Shown: piece by piece, positions 63,952 to 64,000 of the stretch
Position numbering within the stretch: the first letter of the stretch is position 1
Layout of the letters: every line of letters starts with the position of its first letter
Assembly (NCBI GenBank): GCA_903828675.1
Contig: CAIKND010000001.1
Span: 18,179 to 82,178, forward strand
Length of the DNA stretch: 64,000 nt
Direction: 5' to 3'
Source: an uncultured Acidobacteriaceae bacterium
GTDB lineage: Bacteria; Acidobacteriota; Terriglobia; Terriglobales; Acidobacteriaceae
Notes under the pieces: generated by a model
Database searches by the model: none
What the model saw: only the letters and a program-made list of their open reading frames with translations
Told to the model about the DNA's origin: nothing
Translations under genes and position numbers: made by a program

Positions 63952-64000
63952 TGAGCATGAGAATCCTTCTGTTGAAAGAAGGCATTTGCGCGCGGATCTC

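Overview
The window looks like chromosomal DNA of a GC-rich (roughly 55-60 %) heterotrophic soil bacterium, most likely an acidobacterium of the Terriglobia group. This is inferred, not proven. The supporting features are large secreted repeat proteins with choice-of-anchor-D-like modules, a TIGR03118-type secreted protein, Tat-exported aldo/keto reductases, a LolA-like secreted protein, strong AGGAG ribosome sites and many mobile islands. No rRNA gene and no complete tRNA gene was seen.

Left part (1-21 kb). The window opens inside a very large secreted protein (beta-helix plus three C-terminal Ig-like modules), followed by two small secreted proteins. Two tandem, diverged tyrosine-recombinase-like genes lack catalytic residues. 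Next is a decayed locus: a di-iron repair protein gene (ric/scdA/ytfE type) with two in-frame stops and a frameshift, an intact Crp/Fnr regulator, and a radical SAM/SPASM gene with an internal deletion and a stop. A two-component system, an outer-membrane beta-barrel protein and a cupredoxin-like secreted protein form a tight operon with a phased TGTCA-repeat operator upstream. A TIGR03118-like gene is followed by a strongly structured untranslated stretch ending in a terminator, which is a candidate small RNA.

Middle (21-34 kb). An orphan TrbC/VirB2-like pilin gene and a LysR regulator are followed by a six-gene leftward redox operon (two SDRs, a secreted unknown, a double carboxymuconolactone decarboxylase-like protein, two aldo/keto reductases), divergent from an AraC regulator. 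Two large secreted proteins follow.

Right part (34-64 kb) is mobile and defensive. An excisionase-like gene and a tyrosine integrase end next to a 50-nt 3' half of tRNA-Lys(CTT), the scar of integration into a tRNA gene. To its right are an OLD-type ATPase/Toprim nuclease next to a PD-(D/E)XK-like protein, an orphan ParB, an ArdC-like antirestriction protease with a large upstream hairpin, a HAD phosphatase with a Gabija-like pair (OLD nuclease + UvrD-like helicase), a translationally coupled cassette of one ribbon-helix-helix protein and three different DNA methyltransferases flanked by PLD and GIY-YIG nucleases, and a conjugation module (MobF relaxase, TraD-like coupling protein, RHH accessory proteins, a four-palindrome operator/oriT-like array) running off the right edge.

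The best candidate for an undescribed system is the 47.8-57.5 kb cassette: three non-equivalent methyltransferases coupled through 4-nt overlaps under one small RHH protein, with two nuclease-fold genes next door but no helicase, PglZ or DUF1998 component of the kind seen in BREX or DISARM. The OLD + PD-(D/E)XK pair and the HAD + Gabija-like trio are secondary candidates. Functions are inferred from motifs read by eye; no database search was run.
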